A DNA stretch of 64,000 nt from Rhodobiaceae bacterium (GTDB lineage Bacteria > Pseudomonadota > Alphaproteobacteria > RS24), in NCBI GenBank assembly GCA_024645085.1, contig JAHEGN010000006.1, positions 1 to 64,000 of the forward strand, read 5' to 3'. A model generated the notes under the pieces. It ran no database searches and had not been told where the DNA came from. It saw only the letters and a list, made by a program, of their open reading frames with translations. Both the position numbers and the translations under genes were made by a program. Below, one piece after another: positions 17,295 through 27,449 of this stretch (within the stretch, counting starts at the first letter, position 1; the number at the start of each line of letters is the position of its first letter).

Positions 17295-18204
17295 GCCGCA
17301 TATTGCATTAATTGGCATGGGGCTGATTGGCTCATCGCTTGGCCATGCGCTGAAAAAACACGATTTAGCAGCGCATATTTCAGGCTATGCGCTCTCGCCG
17401 GAAACCCGCGCTCGGGCGTTGCAATTGGGGTTTGTCGATAGTGTGCATGACAGTGCCGCCGACGCCAGCAAGGGCGCCGATATTGTATTTTTCAACACGC
17501 CGCTGAGCGCCATTAAGCCCTTGGCTGAAGAAATTATTCCAGTATTGGATGACCATGCGATTTTGACGGATGTTGGCTCGGTTAAAAAAACCGTGCTCGA
17601 TGAGCTGACCCCCTTACTACAGGGCCGCATTCATTTAGTGCCTGGCCACCCGATTGCCGGCACTGAATTATCCGGCCCCGACGCCGGTTTTGCCGAATTA
17701 TTTGACGGGCGTTGGTGCATTCTCACACCAAGCGGAGACACCAGCCTTATCGCTGTTGAGGAAATCGCTAAATTATGGCGCGCTATGGGTTCGGAGGTCG
17801 AATTTATGGAAGCCGGTCATCATGATTTAGTGCTCGCCATTACCAGTCATTTACCGCATTTAATTGCCTATAATATTGTCGGCACGGCGGCGCAATTGGA
17901 AAGCGACACGCGCCGCGATGTGATCAAATATTCGGCTAGCGGGTTTCGTGATTTTACCCGTATTGCGGCCTCTGATCCGGTCATGTGGCGCGATATTTTC
18001 ATTCAAAACAAAGAGGCGGTGCTGGAGATGCTCGGTCGCTTTAGCGAAGATTTAACCGCCTTGCAGCGCGCCATTCGCCATGGCGATGGTGAGTATTTGG
18101 AAAATATTTTCACGACGACGCGCAGTATTCGTAAAAGCGTTGTGGAAGCGGGCCAAGACACAGACCAGCCGAATTTTGGCCGCGACCAAACACCCAAAAG
18201 CTAG
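17287..18204 (+). CDS. tyrC: Prephenate/arogenate dehydrogenase
   Basis: TyrC/TyrA oxidatively decarboxylates prephenate or arogenate to give tyrosine or its keto acid. The 305-residue protein has an N-terminal NAD-binding loop GMGLIGSSLG (11-20), the family motif HPIAGTELSGP and the all-helical C-terminal dimer domain with a conserved ITSHLPHLIAY. It overlaps hisC by 8 bases and completes the three-gene aromatic operon. Its TAG stop shares the CTAG of the convergent DUF2125 gene. Confidence 0.93.
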   Translation: MSKPHIALIGMGLIGSSLGHALKKHDLAAHISGYALSPETRARALQLGFVDSVHDSAADASKGADIVFFNTPLSAIKPLAEEIIPVLDDHAILTDVGSVKKTVLDELTPLLQGRIHLVPGHPIAGTELSGPDAGFAELFDGRWCILTPSGDTSLIAVEEIAKLWRAMGSEVEFMEAGHHDLVLAITSHLPHLIAYNIVGTAAQLESDTRRDVIKYSASGFRDFTRIAASDPVMWRDIFIQNKEAVLEMLGRFSEDLTALQRAIRHGDGEYLENIFTTTRSIRKSVVEAGQDTDQPNFGRDQTPKS

Positions 18205-19172
18205 GGCCGCCAACGCGGCGCACTGGCCAGTCTGATATCACCAAGATAGGTTCTGCCTTTGCGGAACTGTAGCGGCAGATTTATACGGTCTTGAGTGTCT
18301 CCCGACAGGGCGGTACCAAGTCCGCCGAAAAATAATATTTTTTTGCGGTCGCGCGGCTTCGATAAACCAAATTCTTCCAAAACATCGAGCAAGGCTTCCA
18401 AATTGATAAAATTCAAATCTAATTTTCCTTCGATATAGCCATTGGCGGCGAGCACAATCGTGCCGCGGCCAGCCAAGGTCAGTTGCCCGCGTGTCAGATT
18501 AAGCTTGTCGATGGCGATACGTTCGCCAATCAATTCATCAATATGGCTTGCAGTTACAAGGTTGAGAGCAACATCAAACATGCCTGTAAGCCGGCCAATT
18601 GTTTGGTGGTCATTGTAAATCAAATCTTGGGTGGTTACCGAAACGTCATAACGTGCTGGCTCGTCAGCTTGTCGGCGCATTTGTAAATCGATATTGGCGG
18701 CGACAATATTTGCTGAGCGGTCGCCAATCCGGCCACTCAGACGCGGCTTTTGAATATCCATAGAAGATCGCACCAGACCACCAAAGTCCGCAACGAAACT
18801 GGCCATATGGCCCTGATGATTGAGCCGAAAGGCTTGCTCGCCATAGACGATATTATGTGGGGCGGGAAAGTCGACAATCGCATGTTCTTGATTGAACGGC
18901 ATCAGGGTCATTGACATATCATCGCTTTGCCAAGCCATGCCGTCGCCCTGCCAGCTTGGCTTTTGCAAATCAAGCGTCAGTCGAGCAGGAAATCCGCTAG
19001 CGTGGATTTGTTGCCATGCCACGCCATTGTCGCGCAAACCGTCACGGATTTGGCCGACCAAAAATTGCCAAATCGCTAAATAAGTCAGGGCCAAAAGGGT
19101 GAGGACAATAAAAGGCGCAAACAGCCAAAAACGCGGGTGACTTGGTTTCAAAAAGGCAAAAATGTGAGACAT
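18201..19172 (-). CDS. DUF2125 family protein
   Basis: This 323-residue protein resembles the alphaproteobacterial DUF2125 family, often found beside tyrC. One N-terminal transmembrane helix (about 14-36) is followed by a large predicted beta-rich periplasmic part, including the family-like WQQIHASGFPARL segment and a repeated strand pattern. ATG 19172 follows GGGGT by 7-8 bases; the frame is open further upstream but overlaps the DUF218 gene. Function unknown; probably an envelope protein. Confidence 0.82.
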   Translation of the reverse strand: MSHIFAFLKPSHPRFWLFAPFIVLTLLALTYLAIWQFLVGQIRDGLRDNGVAWQQIHASGFPARLTLDLQKPSWQGDGMAWQSDDMSMTLMPFNQEHAIVDFPAPHNIVYGEQAFRLNHQGHMASFVADFGGLVRSSMDIQKPRLSGRIGDRSANIVAANIDLQMRRQADEPARYDVSVTTQDLIYNDHQTIGRLTGMFDVALNLVTASHIDELIGERIAIDKLNLTRGQLTLAGRGTIVLAANGYIEGKLDLNFINLEALLDVLEEFGLSKPRDRKKILFFGGLGTALSGDTQDRINLPLQFRKGRTYLGDIRLASAPRWRP

Positions 19173-19192
19173 AATGCTACCCCTTTTCTTTA

Positions 19193-19810
19193 TTAATAAT
19201 TGCGCGGCAACCCCGCCAAGGCCCAAAGGTAGCGCATATATTCGCCAATCAACAGGCTTGTCGTGCCCGGATAGGCCCACCAGTCATCAAGGTGTACTTT
19301 ATCTGTGACCACCGACCAAGACGAAAGGCGGGCGGTTGGCATGGTTCGGCGCAGTTCTAAAAAGGCGCGCGGCACATGATGTGCGCTGGTCACCAAAATC
19401 AGTGATTGATAGCCGTGAGCCTCGGCCCATAACGCAGTTTGTTGCGCATTGGTTAGCGTATTGTCGGCGACATAATCAAGGTCAACACAGCAATTGACCC
19501 ATTGCAGTTTATCTGGCGCCAAGGCCGACAGCGTATCGAAGTCTTGATTTTTATACATGCCAGAGATTAACAGTCGTTTGCCTTTACCCAGCGCCAGTAA
19601 ATCAAGACCGGTTTCGAGTCGCGCCTTGGCCGTGCCGGTGAAAATAACAATGGCATCGGCCTGAGGCACATCGTCTGGCGTGGTTTGCAGATTATTGGCA
19701 AAAATGACAAAAAACATGCCGAATAGAAAAAGGCCGGTGAGCGTCATTGACCATAATGCGCTGCTGTGGCGACGATAAAAACTGGCTTTTGGTTGGTAAA
19801 ATGATGACAT
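19193..19810 (-). CDS. YdcF-like DUF218 membrane protein
   Basis: This 205-residue protein has one N-terminal transmembrane helix (about 20-40) and a DUF218/SanA-like domain: PQADAIVIFTG, RLETGLDLL, the NTLTNAQQTA segment and LVTSAHHVPRAFLELRR. Family members act in the cell envelope, some in lipid or vancomycin-barrier phenotypes, but no reaction is proven. It follows ftsX by 7 bases and precedes DUF2125 by 20, in a likely ftsE-ftsX-DUF218-DUF2125 operon. Confidence 0.87.
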   Translation of the reverse strand: MSSFYQPKASFYRRHSSALWSMTLTGLFLFGMFFVIFANNLQTTPDDVPQADAIVIFTGTAKARLETGLDLLALGKGKRLLISGMYKNQDFDTLSALAPDKLQWVNCCVDLDYVADNTLTNAQQTALWAEAHGYQSLILVTSAHHVPRAFLELRRTMPTARLSSWSVVTDKVHLDDWWAYPGTTSLLIGEYMRYLWALAGLPRNY

Positions 19811-19817
19811 AGCGCGT

Positions 19818-20681
19818 CTATATGCCAGCTTTTAGGCGGCGCATAACATAAGTGCGCGTGACGCCCCAACTAATCAACACTGCCCCCAATGGAATTGGCG
19901 CCAAAGTCAGTAGAAACGGCAATGACCCAGCTTCTGCTACTAAGGCACTCATGACATAGAAAAATCCCCAAGCGGCCAACAGGCCCGCCAGCGCCGCCCA
20001 TAGGGTGGAGCGCGTGAAATGGGCCTCGAAGCGTCGCGAGATGAAACCGTCTTGCGCCCCAATTTGGTGCAGCACATGAAGAATTTCTTCATTGGCCAGA
20101 AGCCCCGCCCGCGTGGCGAATAAAATAACTGTGCCAGTCGCCAGTGTGACCATGGCCAGCACCAAGATTGCAATCAGCCGAAGAGCGGCAGCTGTGGTTT
20201 CTAGCGTTTGACGCCAGCGGCCATGTGTGTCGAGACGAGCACCCGGCGCTACGGCCTCAATTTCCGCCGCTAAGGCTTGCGTGTTAAGCGACTGCTGGGG
20301 GTCTGGGGTGATTTCAATCAAAACCGGCAGCGGCAGATCATCGGCAATATTGCCTTCGCCGAGCCATGGTTCGAGCAAACGAATAAGGTCGGCTTTTTCC
20401 AATTGTTTGACCTGTTTAATCCCCGGCGTGTCGCGCAATTGCCGCAGCACGGCAGGGGCTTGTTCCTCGGCCGTCTGAGTTGGCGTTTCAACAATTTGAA
20501 TGCTCATTGCACTGGTTGCCCGTGTCAGCCAGCGACTGGCGGCGCGGTCAGCAAGCAAGGTGCTACCGAGCGCCAAACAAGCGAGAAATGTCATCACCAT
20601 AGTGACCGCCATCAGCGCCGGTCCGGCAAGGCTCTTGGGCGGCAGTATAGGGGTTTTCGAAGCGGTGCGTGTGTCGCTCAT
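19818..20681 (-). CDS. ftsX: Cell division protein FtsX (permease-like subunit)
   Basis: FtsX pairs with the FtsE ATPase to signal across the inner membrane to murein hydrolases at the septum. The 287-residue protein has one N-terminal helix (about 20-43), a periplasmic domain (about 50-165) and three C-terminal helices (about 168-190, 217-243 and 251-275). The ATG at 20681 forms an ATGA overlap with the ftsE stop and has AGGAGG upstream. Sequence divergence is normal for alphaproteobacterial FtsX. Confidence 0.88.
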   Translation of the reverse strand: MSDTRTASKTPILPPKSLAGPALMAVTMVMTFLACLALGSTLLADRAASRWLTRATSAMSIQIVETPTQTAEEQAPAVLRQLRDTPGIKQVKQLEKADLIRLLEPWLGEGNIADDLPLPVLIEITPDPQQSLNTQALAAEIEAVAPGARLDTHGRWRQTLETTAAALRLIAILVLAMVTLATGTVILFATRAGLLANEEILHVLHQIGAQDGFISRRFEAHFTRSTLWAALAGLLAAWGFFYVMSALVAEAGSLPFLLTLAPIPLGAVLISWGVTRTYVMRRLKAGI

Positions 20682-21352
20682 AGCGCCTCCTGCGGCTTGG
20701 CCATGTGCACTTGGGCGGCTTCGAGATGAAGTCGGGGATGGGCAAAATGTGTCCATAATTGTTGGTCATGCGTTGCCAATAATATTGTTGTGCCCATTTT
20801 ATTCAATTCGTCCAGCAGGCGAATAAGGCGCAGGCCCATCTCTGGATCAACATTGCCGGTCGGCTCATCAGCCACGATAAGGCGCGGCCGCGTGATGACG
20901 GCGCGGGCAATCGCAGCGCGCTGTTTTTCGCCGCCCGATAAAGTGGCGGGCAAAGCGTCAATACGCTGACCAAGCCCAACCCACTGTAGGAGCTCCAAAA
21001 CATCCTTTTGATAACGTCCTTCACGCTGGCCAGCGATTTTCAATGGCAGCGCTACATTTTCGTAGACCGACAAATGGTCAATCAATCTAAAGTCCTGAAA
21101 AATCACACCAATTTGGCGCCGCGTGAGCGACATTTGATGCCGCGATAAAGTGGCAATGTCATGGCCCATAATGCTAACGCGGCCAGCACTGGCGCGGTGG
21201 GCAAGAAAAATTAATTTCAGCAAAGAGGTTTTGCCAGCCCCCGACGGGCCGGTTAAAAAATGGAACGAGCCTTCTGCGAGATGTAAATTAACATCGCTAA
21301 GCACGTCGGGCCCATCTTCATAACGCAAGCTGACATGGTCAAGCCGGATCAT
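20678..21352 (-). CDS. ftsE: Cell division ATP-binding protein FtsE
   Basis: FtsE is the ABC ATPase of the FtsEX complex. The 224-residue protein has Walker A GPSGAGKT (35-42), Q-loop FQDFRL, signature LSGGEKQR (138-145) and Walker B LIVADEP (158-164). It overlaps ftsX by 4 bases. It lies 80 bases downstream of lysA on the same strand. Confidence 0.94.
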   Translation of the reverse strand: MIRLDHVSLRYEDGPDVLSDVNLHLAEGSFHFLTGPSGAGKTSLLKLIFLAHRASAGRVSIMGHDIATLSRHQMSLTRRQIGVIFQDFRLIDHLSVYENVALPLKIAGQREGRYQKDVLELLQWVGLGQRIDALPATLSGGEKQRAAIARAVITRPRLIVADEPTGNVDPEMGLRLIRLLDELNKMGTTILLATHDQQLWTHFAHPRLHLEAAQVHMAKPQEAL

Positions 21353-21432
21353 GGCGCAGTGTCCTTTCTTGTCGAGACCATAGTGCCAGATTTGCGATCA
21401 TAATACAGCATTTGCCTGAGTTGATATGCGCG

Positions 21433-22710
21433 TTACCCAAGCCAATCGGGCAGGCTTTCTGTGCGCAACATATCTTCATAATTGGGACGTTTGCGGACAA
21501 TTTCGAAACGCTTGCCATCGACCAAAACTTCAGGGGCGGCGGGTCGGGTATTATAATTTGAGCCCAAGACAGCACCATAGGCACCGGCTGTGAATACGGC
21601 CAATAAGTCGCCGCTTTGCATTTCCGGCAAACTACGCGCCAGCCCCAAAAAATCGCCGCTTTCGCAAACCGGCCCAACGACGTCCCATTGGTCATTATTG
21701 TTCTCATCGCCAGACTGTTCGACTGGCGCGATATGGTGGTGTGCCCCATATAGAGTTGGTCGCAAAAGCTCGGTCATGGCGGCGTCAATAATCATGAAGT
21801 TTTTTGCCTGTCCGCGTTTAGCCCGCACCACAGAGCTCACCAAAATACCGGCATTGGCGGCAATTAACCGGCCCGGCTCGAGAATAATCTGACATTCGGC
21901 ATCGCCCAATGTCTCGTGAATCATCCGCGCATAGGCAACGGGATCGGGTGGCGTTTCATTGTTTTTTTGATAGGGCACGCCAAGTCCGCCGCCTAAATCA
22001 AGGCGGGTGATGCGATGCCCAGCAGCGCGCAAACGGCCCAATAAGTCGGCGGTTTTTTCAAAAGCGGCGCGAAACGGTGCCAAATCAGTTATCTGACTAC
22101 CAATGTGAATATCAATGCCGCTGGCCTCAATGCCATCAAGCGCGGCGGCATGGGCATAGGCTGCTTCTGCATCTTCCCAGGCAATGCCAAATTTATTTTC
22201 GGCTTTGCCAGTGGAAATTTTTTCATGTGTGCCGGCGTCGACATCTGGATTAACCCGCAGGGCGATTTGCGCCGTAAGCGACATCTCTTGGGCGACGCGC
22301 GCCAGCACATCAATTTCGTCGAGGCTCTCGACATTAAATTGCGCAATACCGGCGGTCAGCGCGACGCGCATTTCTTCGGCGGTTTTGCCGACCCCAGAAA
22401 AGACAATTTTCTCGGCCGGAATACCGGCTTTCAGGGCGCGCATCAGCTCGCCTTGCGAAACAATATCAGCGCCAGCGCCAAGCTGAGCTAGCGTGCCAAT
22501 CACCGCAATATTAGAATTGGCCTTCACCGAAAAGCAAATCAATGTGTCGGGCAAGCCCGCTTGCGCCATGGCATCCGCCAAGACACGATAGTGATGGCGC
22601 AAAGTGGCGCTGCTATAGCAATAAAACGGCGTGCCAACTTGGGCGGCAATATCGCTGATTTTCACATCTTCGGCATAAAGGGTGGCGTCACGATACTCAA
22701 AGTGATCCAT
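21433..22710 (-). CDS. lysA: Diaminopimelate decarboxylase
   Basis: LysA converts meso-diaminopimelate to lysine. The 425-residue fold III PLP enzyme has the PLP lysine K63 in CFSVKANSN, HIGSQI, the Gly-rich LDLGGGLG, the EPGR phosphate site and the dimer-interface CESGDFL. GGAG lies about 8 bases upstream of the ATG, inside the end of lptM, so translation of lptM and lysA is coupled. Confidence 0.97.
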   Translation of the reverse strand: MDHFEYRDATLYAEDVKISDIAAQVGTPFYCYSSATLRHHYRVLADAMAQAGLPDTLICFSVKANSNIAVIGTLAQLGAGADIVSQGELMRALKAGIPAEKIVFSGVGKTAEEMRVALTAGIAQFNVESLDEIDVLARVAQEMSLTAQIALRVNPDVDAGTHEKISTGKAENKFGIAWEDAEAAYAHAAALDGIEASGIDIHIGSQITDLAPFRAAFEKTADLLGRLRAAGHRITRLDLGGGLGVPYQKNNETPPDPVAYARMIHETLGDAECQIILEPGRLIAANAGILVSSVVRAKRGQAKNFMIIDAAMTELLRPTLYGAHHHIAPVEQSGDENNNDQWDVVGPVCESGDFLGLARSLPEMQSGDLLAVFTAGAYGAVLGSNYNTRPAAPEVLVDGKRFEIVRKRPNYEDMLRTESLPDWLG

Positions 22711-22831
22711 TATGCGACTCCGTTATTTCGGTTTGAGCAGCAGGCAAAGTTAAGTCACTGCGCTTGCCGCAGGCTGTCAGGGGCAACATGGTTACGCCCA
22801 ACAAACAAGCAATGATGAGAACACGCATCAT
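22697..22831 (-). CDS. lptM: Small LptM-like lipoprotein
   Basis: A 44-residue lipoprotein with a signal peptide and lipobox LTAC (Cys21) followed by GKRSDLTLP, the pattern of LptM (YifL), which helps mature the LPS transport protein LptD. Its ATG overlaps the argH stop (ATGA) and its own stop lies 14 bases inside lysA. The argH-lptM-lysA arrangement is common in alphaproteobacteria, which supports the call despite the small size. A second ATG follows at once and could also serve. Confidence 0.86.
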   Translation of the reverse strand: MMRVLIIACLLGVTMLPLTACGKRSDLTLPAAQTEITESHNGSL

Positions 22832-24234
22832 GCTGGCGTCTCCTGGTTTTCCAAAACCGATAATTCCTGATGCCAAGCAGCGACGGCGGCGCGCACATTA
22901 TCGGGCGCCGTGCCACCATGACTGGTGCGGCTGGCGACTGAATTTTCAACACTCAAAACCGCATAGACCCCATCAGTGATACGGGCATCGGCTTTTTGCA
23001 TCTCATCGAGGCTCAGCTCGGCCAATTCTACGCCTTGCTTTTCAGCCTCGGCAACCAGTGCGCCTGTCACGTGATGGGCTTCCCTGAACGGCAAGCCAGC
23101 TTCGCGCACCAGCCAGTCGGCCAAATCTGTGGCCGTTGAAAAGCCGCGTCCGGCAGCCGCCCGCATGGCGTCAGTATTGGGCGTCATGGTCTCCATCATG
23201 CCGGCCATAGCGGCCAGACATAGCGACAGACTATCCAAAGCATTGAACGTGCCTTCTTTGTCTTCTTGCATATCTTTCGAATAGGCCAGCGGTAGACCTT
23301 TCATGACAATCATCAGGCCGGTCAGGGCGCCAATAATGCGGCCCGATTTGGCGCGCACTAATTCAGCGGCGTCTGGGTTGCGCTTTTGCGGCATGATTGA
23401 CGAGCCTGTCGAATAAGCGTCGGGCAGGTTAAAAAAGCCAAAATTCGGCGAGGCAAAAACCACAATTTCCTCCGCCAGCCGCGATAAATGAGTAGCGCAA
23501 ATGGCTGCTGCTGAGAGCGTTTCCAAGGCAAAGTCGCGGGCCGATACACTATCCATTGAATTGCGGGTCGGCCGCGCAAAACCAAGCGCTGCTGCCGTTT
23601 GATGGCGGTCAATCGGGAAGGACGTGCCAGCCAAAGCCGCCGCCCCCAAAGGGTTTTCATTCAGCCGCTTACGGGCGTCGATAAACCGCCCATAATCGCG
23701 CGACAGCATTTCCACATAGGCCAGCAAATGATGGCCAAAGGTCACCGGTTGGGCTGGTTGCAAATGGGTAAAGCCGGGCATGATGGTGTCGGCATGTTGC
23801 TCTGCTTTGGCGACGAGAACTCTCATAAGAGCCAGAATTTGCTGGCTCAAATGATCAATCGTGTCACGCACATAGAGGCGAAAATCAGTGGCCACTTGGT
23901 CATTGCGCGAACGTGCCGTATGCAAACGTCCAGCCGTGGCGCCAATCAATTCGGCCAGCCGCGCCTCAATATTCATATGAATATCTTCCAGCGACCGGGT
24001 GAAGGTAAAGTCACCAGCTTCGATTTCGGCCAAAATTTTGCCCAATCCGTCGGTAATCGCTGCCGCATCATCTTTGGAAATAATCGCCTTATCGGCCAAC
24101 ATGGCGCAATGCGCCATCGACCCTCGGATGTCCTGCGCAAATAGGCGTTGGTCAAATCCGATGGATGCGTTAATTTCTTCCATTATGTCGTCGGGACCTC
24201 CGCCAAAGCGGCCACCCCACATGCGATTACTCAT
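22828..24234 (-). CDS. argH: Argininosuccinate lyase
   Basis: ArgH splits argininosuccinate to arginine and fumarate. The 468-residue protein starts [10 protein letters not shown], and has HTARSRNDQ, the fumarase-superfamily signature [12 protein letters not shown] with its mobile Ser loop and [13 protein letters not shown] 24234 follows GGAG by about 8 bases; the open frame runs on upstream into tlpA but has no support. It is divergent from tlpA with only 28 bases between starts. Confidence 0.97.
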   Translation of the reverse strand: MSNRMWGGRFGGGPDDIMEEINASIGFDQRLFAQDIRGSMAHCAMLADKAIISKDDAAAITDGLGKILAEIEAGDFTFTRSLEDIHMNIEARLAELIGATAGRLHTARSRNDQVATDFRLYVRDTIDHLSQQILALMRVLVAKAEQHADTIMPGFTHLQPAQPVTFGHHLLAYVEMLSRDYGRFIDARKRLNENPLGAAALAGTSFPIDRHQTAAALGFARPTRNSMDSVSARDFALETLSAAAICATHLSRLAEEIVVFASPNFGFFNLPDAYSTGSSIMPQKRNPDAAELVRAKSGRIIGALTGLMIVMKGLPLAYSKDMQEDKEGTFNALDSLSLCLAAMAGMMETMTPNTDAMRAAAGRGFSTATDLADWLVREAGLPFREAHHVTGALVAEAEKQGVELAELSLDEMQKADARITDGVYAVLSVENSVASRTSHGGTAPDNVRAAVAAWHQELSVLENQETPA

Positions 24235-24262
24235 TTTTAACTCCGCCAGCAGGAAACATATT

Positions 24263-24871
24263 ATGCCAGATAGATTGCACCGAATCGTCAGCCAGATAAA
24301 GCCACGTCTCATCATTATTCTGCTGGTGTTGATGGGCGGTGCGCTCATCCTATACCTGAACCAAGGCGGTGAAGGCAAGTCGCCAAACCAACAAACTGAA
24401 TCGCTGGCACCTGAGGGGCTGAAAAACTTTGTCACCCACAGCCAAAAGCGCGACTTGCCCGCGTTAAAATTACAGTTTGAAGACGGCCAAAATGGTGGGC
24501 TGGAACGGTTTGAAGGCGAGGTTCTCGTGCTCAATTTATGGGCCACATGGTGCGCGCCATGCCGTAAAGAAATGCCGCAATTAGACGCTTTACAGGCGCA
24601 TTTTGACGGGCGCAATGTGCGGGTGATTGCTTTGTCGCTGGATCGTGGCAATGGCGATAAGCCGAAAGAATTTTTGCAAGAATTGGGCGTTCAGCACCTC
24701 ACTTGGGTGCATGACGGCAGTTATAAATCAGCCCGCGCCTTGGGGCTTATCGGTTTGCCCACGACGTTGATTATTGACACTGATGGCTATGAAATTGGTC
24801 GTTTGGCTGGCGAAGCTGATTGGAACAGTGCCGCGGTGCACAAGCTGATTGAGCAGGTTTTAGCGAATTAG
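24263..24871 (+). CDS. tlpA: TlpA-family thioredoxin-like protein
   Basis: TlpA proteins reduce periplasmic disulfides, for example for cytochrome oxidase assembly. The 202-residue protein has an N-terminal transmembrane anchor (about 14-33) and a thioredoxin fold with WCAPC (C97, C100) and the cis-Pro segment GLPTT. ATG 24263 follows AGGAA by 7 bases; the frame extends upstream across argH but is not supported. Divergence from argH is a common alphaproteobacterial arrangement. It overlaps the convergent hbd gene by 4 bases. Confidence 0.93.
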   Translation: MPDRLHRIVSQIKPRLIIILLVLMGGALILYLNQGGEGKSPNQQTESLAPEGLKNFVTHSQKRDLPALKLQFEDGQNGGLERFEGEVLVLNLWATWCAPCRKEMPQLDALQAHFDGRNVRVIALSLDRGNGDKPKEFLQELGVQHLTWVHDGSYKSARALGLIGLPTTLIIDTDGYEIGRLAGEADWNSAAVHKLIEQVLAN

Positions 24872-25740
24872 CGCGTTGGTACCGGCGTGTCGCCGCTATA
24901 ATCGTAGAACCCGCGTCCGGTTTTGCGGCCAAGCCAACCGGCTTCGACATATTTGACCATTAACGGGCAGGGGCGGTATTTGCTATCGCCGAGGCCATCA
25001 TTCAGAACCTGCATAATGCTGAGGCAAGTGTCGAGACCGATAAAATCGGCCAGCTCAAATGGCCCCATGCGGTGATTGGCGCCCAAACGCATGGCTTTAT
25101 CAATGCTGGAAACGCTACCGACACCCTCATAAAGCGCATAGACCGCTTCATTGATCATTGGCAATAATATGCGATTGACAATAAAGGCCGGAAAATCCTC
25201 GGCCACGCATGAGGTCTTGCCAAGCGATTCAACAATGCCGACGGTTTTCTGATAGGTCTCGTCATCGGTGGCAATGCCGCGAATGATTTCAACCAATTCC
25301 ATCACCGGCACAGGATTCATAAAATGCATGCCAATGAATTTTTCTGGCCGATCCGTTGATGCTGCCAGACGGGTAATAGAAATTGATGATGTATTCGAGG
25401 CTATCATTGCCTCAGGTGCCAGTACCGCGCTCACTTCGCGCAAAATAGCGATTTTGACAGCTTCATTTTCGCTGGCTGCCTCAATCACCAAATCAGCATC
25501 GGTCATTGTCGTCAAATTGGCGGCTGAAACGATATTGGCGAGGGCCGCTTTGCGGGCCGCTTCGTCAATCCGTTCGGAGGCGAGCTGGCGGGCTAAATTA
25601 CCACCAATAGTGGCAATGCCCGCCTCAATGCGCTCTTGCGATACATCATTGAGTAGGACTTTATATCCGGCTAAAGCAAACACTTGAGCGATACCGCTGC
25701 CCATTTGCCCTGCACCAATAATACCTACTGTTTGTTGCAT
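24868..25740 (-). CDS. hbd: 3-hydroxybutyryl-CoA dehydrogenase
   Basis: This enzyme interconverts 3-hydroxybutyryl-CoA and acetoacetyl-CoA with NAD(P). The 290-residue protein has the dinucleotide loop GAGQMGSGIA (9-18), SNTSSISIT, the catalytic His in GMHFMNPVP and the C-terminal helical domain ending TGRGFYDY. ATG 25740 follows AGGAG by 5 bases. It is 18 bases downstream of etfA, in a likely etfB-etfA-hbd operon for acyl-CoA oxidation. Confidence 0.94.
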   Translation of the reverse strand: MQQTVGIIGAGQMGSGIAQVFALAGYKVLLNDVSQERIEAGIATIGGNLARQLASERIDEAARKAALANIVSAANLTTMTDADLVIEAASENEAVKIAILREVSAVLAPEAMIASNTSSISITRLAASTDRPEKFIGMHFMNPVPVMELVEIIRGIATDDETYQKTVGIVESLGKTSCVAEDFPAFIVNRILLPMINEAVYALYEGVGSVSSIDKAMRLGANHRMGPFELADFIGLDTCLSIMQVLNDGLGDSKYRPCPLMVKYVEAGWLGRKTGRGFYDYSGDTPVPTR

Positions 25741-25758
25741 CACGTCTCCTGTGTCGAC

Positions 25759-26700
25759 CTAAAGGCCGATTTTGCCCAATTCTTCTTCCAACTCTGGGAC
25801 AGCATTAAACAAGTCTGCGACCAGACCATAATCTGCCACTTGGAAGATAGGTGCTTCTTCATCTTTGTTGATGGCAACAATGACTTTCGAGTCTTTCATG
25901 CCAGCCAAATGCTGAATGGCGCCTGAAATACCAACAGCAATGTACAGGTCTGGCGCCACAACTTTACCGGTCTGACCGACCTGATAATCATTGGGCACGA
26001 AACCGGCGTCAACGGCGGCGCGTGATGCGCCAACGGCGGCACCTAATTTATCGGCAATTTTTTCCAACATTGGGAAATTATCACCCGATTGCATGCCGCG
26101 TCCGCCTGAGACCACGATTTTTGCTGAGGTCAGTTCTGGGCGATCTGACTTGGTCAGTTCTTCGCCAATGAATTCTGACAGGCCTGAGTTGGCTGTCGCA
26201 CTTATCGCTTCCACGGCGGCGCTACCAGACATCTCAACAGCCGCAAACGCGGTTGCCCGCACAGTAATGGCTTTTTTGGCTTCAGATGTGCGTACGGTTT
26301 GAATGGCGTTACCGGCATAGATTGGACGCTCAAACGTATTGGCGTCAATCACCGCTGTAATGTCAGAGATTTGCGAGCAATCAAGCAAAGCGGCAATCCG
26401 TGGCATGAAGTTTTTGCCATTGGTTGAAGCTGGCGTTGCAATGGTTGCATAATCACCGGCCAGCGACACCACTAAATCGGCGATTGGCTCGGCCAATTGT
26501 TTTTCATATTGTGCGTCATCAGCCAATAATACTTTGCTAACGCCAGCCATTTTGGCAGCTTCGTCAGCGACAGCGGCGCAACCAGCGCCGGCCACTAATA
26601 CGTGAACATCGCCACCCATTTGAACAGCTGCTGTGGCAGACTTAATGGTTGATTCAGACAGTGATTGATTATTGTGTTCGGCAATAAGAAGTGTGCTCAT
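25759..26700 (-). CDS. etfA: Electron transfer flavoprotein alpha subunit
   Basis: EtfA with EtfB takes electrons from acyl-CoA dehydrogenases to ETF-quinone oxidoreductase. The 313-residue protein has the C-terminal FAD domain with SGGRGMQSG, GASRAAVDAGFVP, GQTGKVVAPDLY and GISGAIQHLAGM. The start overlaps the etfB stop (TAATG) and has AGGAG upstream. Several dehydrogenases in this window are possible electron donors. Confidence 0.97.
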   Translation of the reverse strand: MSTLLIAEHNNQSLSESTIKSATAAVQMGGDVHVLVAGAGCAAVADEAAKMAGVSKVLLADDAQYEKQLAEPIADLVVSLAGDYATIATPASTNGKNFMPRIAALLDCSQISDITAVIDANTFERPIYAGNAIQTVRTSEAKKAITVRATAFAAVEMSGSAAVEAISATANSGLSEFIGEELTKSDRPELTSAKIVVSGGRGMQSGDNFPMLEKIADKLGAAVGASRAAVDAGFVPNDYQVGQTGKVVAPDLYIAVGISGAIQHLAGMKDSKVIVAINKDEEAPIFQVADYGLVADLFNAVPELEEELGKIGL

Positions 26701-27449
26701 TAGATAACTCCTGCAACGTTTTTCAGCTTGTCGACAAGCTCGTTAACGGTTTCCACTTTAATGCCAGCTTCACGTGCGGCTGGCTCAGTGACTTTGACGA
26801 TTTCAAGGCGTGGTGCCGCATCGGCGCTATAATCGGCGATGGTTTTTTCATCAATCGGCTTTTTCTTGGCTTTCATGATGTTTGGCAGTGACGCATAGCG
26901 TGGCTCATTGAGGCGCAGGTCAGCAGTAACAATCGCTGGCATTGCCAGTTTGATGGTTTGCAGGCCGCCGTCGATTTCGCGAGTGACAGTCAATTTGTCG
27001 CCATCCAAAGCGATTTCAGAAGCAAATGTGCCTTGCGACCAACCCAAAAGTGCAGCCAACATTTGGCCGGTTTGGTTATTATCGCCATCAATCGCTTGTT
27101 TGCCGAGAATAACCATGTCTGGTTTTTCTTCTTCAATCACGCCTTTGAGAATTTTGGCCAAACCAAGTGGCTCAATTTGCTCATCGGTTTGCACCAAAAT
27201 GCCACGATCGGCGCCCATGGCCAAAGCCGTACGGATGGTTTCTTGTGCCTGTGTTGGACCGACGGAAACAACAATAATTTCAGTTGCTGTGCCGGCTTCT
27301 TGCAAGCGCACGGCTTCTTCAACAGCGATTTCACAGAACGGGTTCATCGACATTTTGACATTCGCCAAGTCAACCCCAGTTTGGTCCGCTTTGACGCGGA
27401 TTTTCACGTTATAATCAACGACCCGCTTGACGGGGACAAGAATTTTCAT
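26700..27449 (-). CDS. etfB: Electron transfer flavoprotein beta subunit
   Basis: EtfB binds AMP and forms the heterodimer with EtfA. The 249-residue protein begins [18 protein letters not shown] and has the conserved [11 protein letters not shown] and [19 protein letters not shown] (the dehydrogenase recognition loop). GGAG lies 8 bases before the ATG. TAATG overlap with etfA shows coupling. Confidence 0.97.
   Translation of the reverse strand: MKILVPVKRVVDYNVKIRVKADQTGVDLANVKMSMNPFCEIAVEEAVRLQEAGTATEIIVVSVGPTQAQETIRTALAMGADRGILVQTDEQIEPLGLAKILKGVIEEEKPDMVILGKQAIDGDNNQTGQMLAALLGWSQGTFASEIALDGDKLTVTREIDGGLQTIKLAMPAIVTADLRLNEPRYASLPNIMKAKKKPIDEKTIADYSADAAPRLEIVKVTEPAAREAGIKVETVNELVDKLKNVAGVI

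Noticed and set aside
23999-24262. In-frame upstream extension of tlpA
   Set aside because: It is antisense to argH and lacks a signal anchor at its start; the ATG at 24263 has a proper ribosome site and anchor.
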